DNA of 32,904 nucleotides from Elusimicrobiota bacterium (GTDB lineage Bacteria; Elusimicrobiota; Elusimicrobia; Elusimicrobiales; UBA9959): the NCBI GenBank assembly GCA_016208085.1, contig JACQYT010000028.1, positions 1-32,904 on the forward strand, in the 5' to 3' direction. The notes under the pieces were generated by a model, which saw only the letters and a list, made by a program, of their open reading frames with translations, ran no database searches and was not told where the DNA came from. Below are positions 32,407 through 32,904 of the stretch, piece after piece (positions within the stretch are counted from its first letter, which is position 1; every line of letters starts with the position of its first letter). The position numbers and the translations under genes are program-made.

Positions 32407-32856
32407 TCAGTTGCAGAAATAGAACTTTACAACAAAATTTATCTGTGAACCCGAAAAATTATATGCAAAGTCCTTTTCACTGGAGAGAAGCAGCGTGGAG
32501 GCCGGCTTTCCCGTCCAGTAATCCCCATAGGGCGGATTACTCACCATAACCATTCTATATTCACCGCTCCCCTGCCATATTCCGCCTGGATCCGACACGG
32601 TTCCCTTCAATCCCCCGATTTTCCCTGCAAAAAGTTGTTTATAATTTATTCCCAACGAAAGACTCTTAAAAAAAGAATATTCCACACCGGCAGAAATGGC
32701 GGGGATAAATTTACTCATTTCAAAAGTTCCGCGCAACTGCTCTCTATATGGTGAAAATATCCCTAAACCATACTTCCAGCGCAGAAAAACAGCTTTTATC
32801 GTCGACAGCCGGTTAAATCCAGCTGTAGCTGTTCTGGCTACAACGACAACGGGGTC
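32407..32856 (-). pseudogene. C-terminal fragment of an outer-membrane beta-barrel protein
   Basis: The frame is open from 32856 to the TGA at 32407. It has alternating barrel strands (AVFLRWKYGLGIFSPY, PAISAGVEYSFFKSLSLGIN) and a final strand INFVVKFYFCN typical of outer-membrane insertion. No proper start is visible; the frame begins after a stop and overlaps the end of another gene (32838), so the N-terminal part is missing. It is probably a remnant, possibly cut by an insertion. Confidence 0.5.
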
Positions 32857-32903
32857 TTAAGTAATTCAAAAACCCGTTTTTGCAAAGGCGTCGGTTTGGT
32901 CAG
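32838..32903 (-). CDS. C-terminus of an unidentified gene (runs off the right edge)
   Basis: The last 21 codons read LTKPTPLQKRVFELLKTPLS and a final L before TAG. The TxPTPLQ...LL pattern recalls the tails of some transposases, but this is too short to identify. It overlaps the start of the barrel fragment, which would fit an inserted element. Confidence 0.3.
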   Translation of the reverse strand: MTKPTPLQKRVFELLKTPLSL

Positions 32904-32904
32904 C

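Overview
The window looks like a chromosomal segment of a Gram-negative bacterium, most likely Elusimicrobiota or a neighbouring phylum. This is inferred from a giant secreted beta-propeller/Ig-repeat protein with a FlgD-like tail, PorV-like and other outer-membrane barrel pieces, an NtrC-type activator and sigma-54-type promoters. No database was searched; family names come from motifs read by eye and remembered families.

Left part (1-8370, all minus strand): an acyl-CoA operon. In order of transcription it holds a nucleotidyltransferase pair, an archaeal-type HMG-CoA synthase, a thiolase, its DUF35 Zn-ribbon/OB partner, an acyl-CoA dehydrogenase, a HindIII-like restriction-modification pair set into the operon, a PaaK-like CoA ligase, and the start of a 3-hydroxyacyl-CoA dehydrogenase. 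Junctions carry heptameric G-rich repeat elements, several with a central palindrome, that sit on stop codons.

Middle part (8370-22400): a regulatory and peptide island. A plus-strand NtrC-like sigma-54 activator and a 59-aa protein converge on a minus-strand operon of MFS protein, peptide-binding protein, double methyltransferase and hybrid histidine kinase. Upstream lie two units that appear to share control. One is a glycine-zipper secreted protein with two tiny downstream proteins. The other is an undescribed-looking RiPP operon: radical SAM/SPASM maturase, a 33-aa precursor ending AICGLCCVR, an MFS exporter and an S41 peptidase. Both units are preceded by copies of the same ~235-bp sequence. 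Each copy ends in a -24/-12 promoter (TGGCATAAAAATTG) and has the dyad GTCCCAAAACGGGAC about 155 bp upstream, like an enhancer site for an NtrC-type protein. A secreted-peptide circuit (maturase, exporter, protease, binding protein, kinase, sigma-54 activator) is a reasonable but unproven reading.

Right part (22370-32904): a frameshifted small gene with an RpoN-box-like end; an acyl-CoA carboxylase alpha subunit in two pieces (501 + 161 aa) separated by a DUF4160-DUF2442 cassette and a run of palindromes; a methylglutaconyl-CoA hydratase-like protein; a truncated, frameshifted PorV-like gene; a 1653-aa secreted repeat protein; and remnants of another barrel gene at the right edge.
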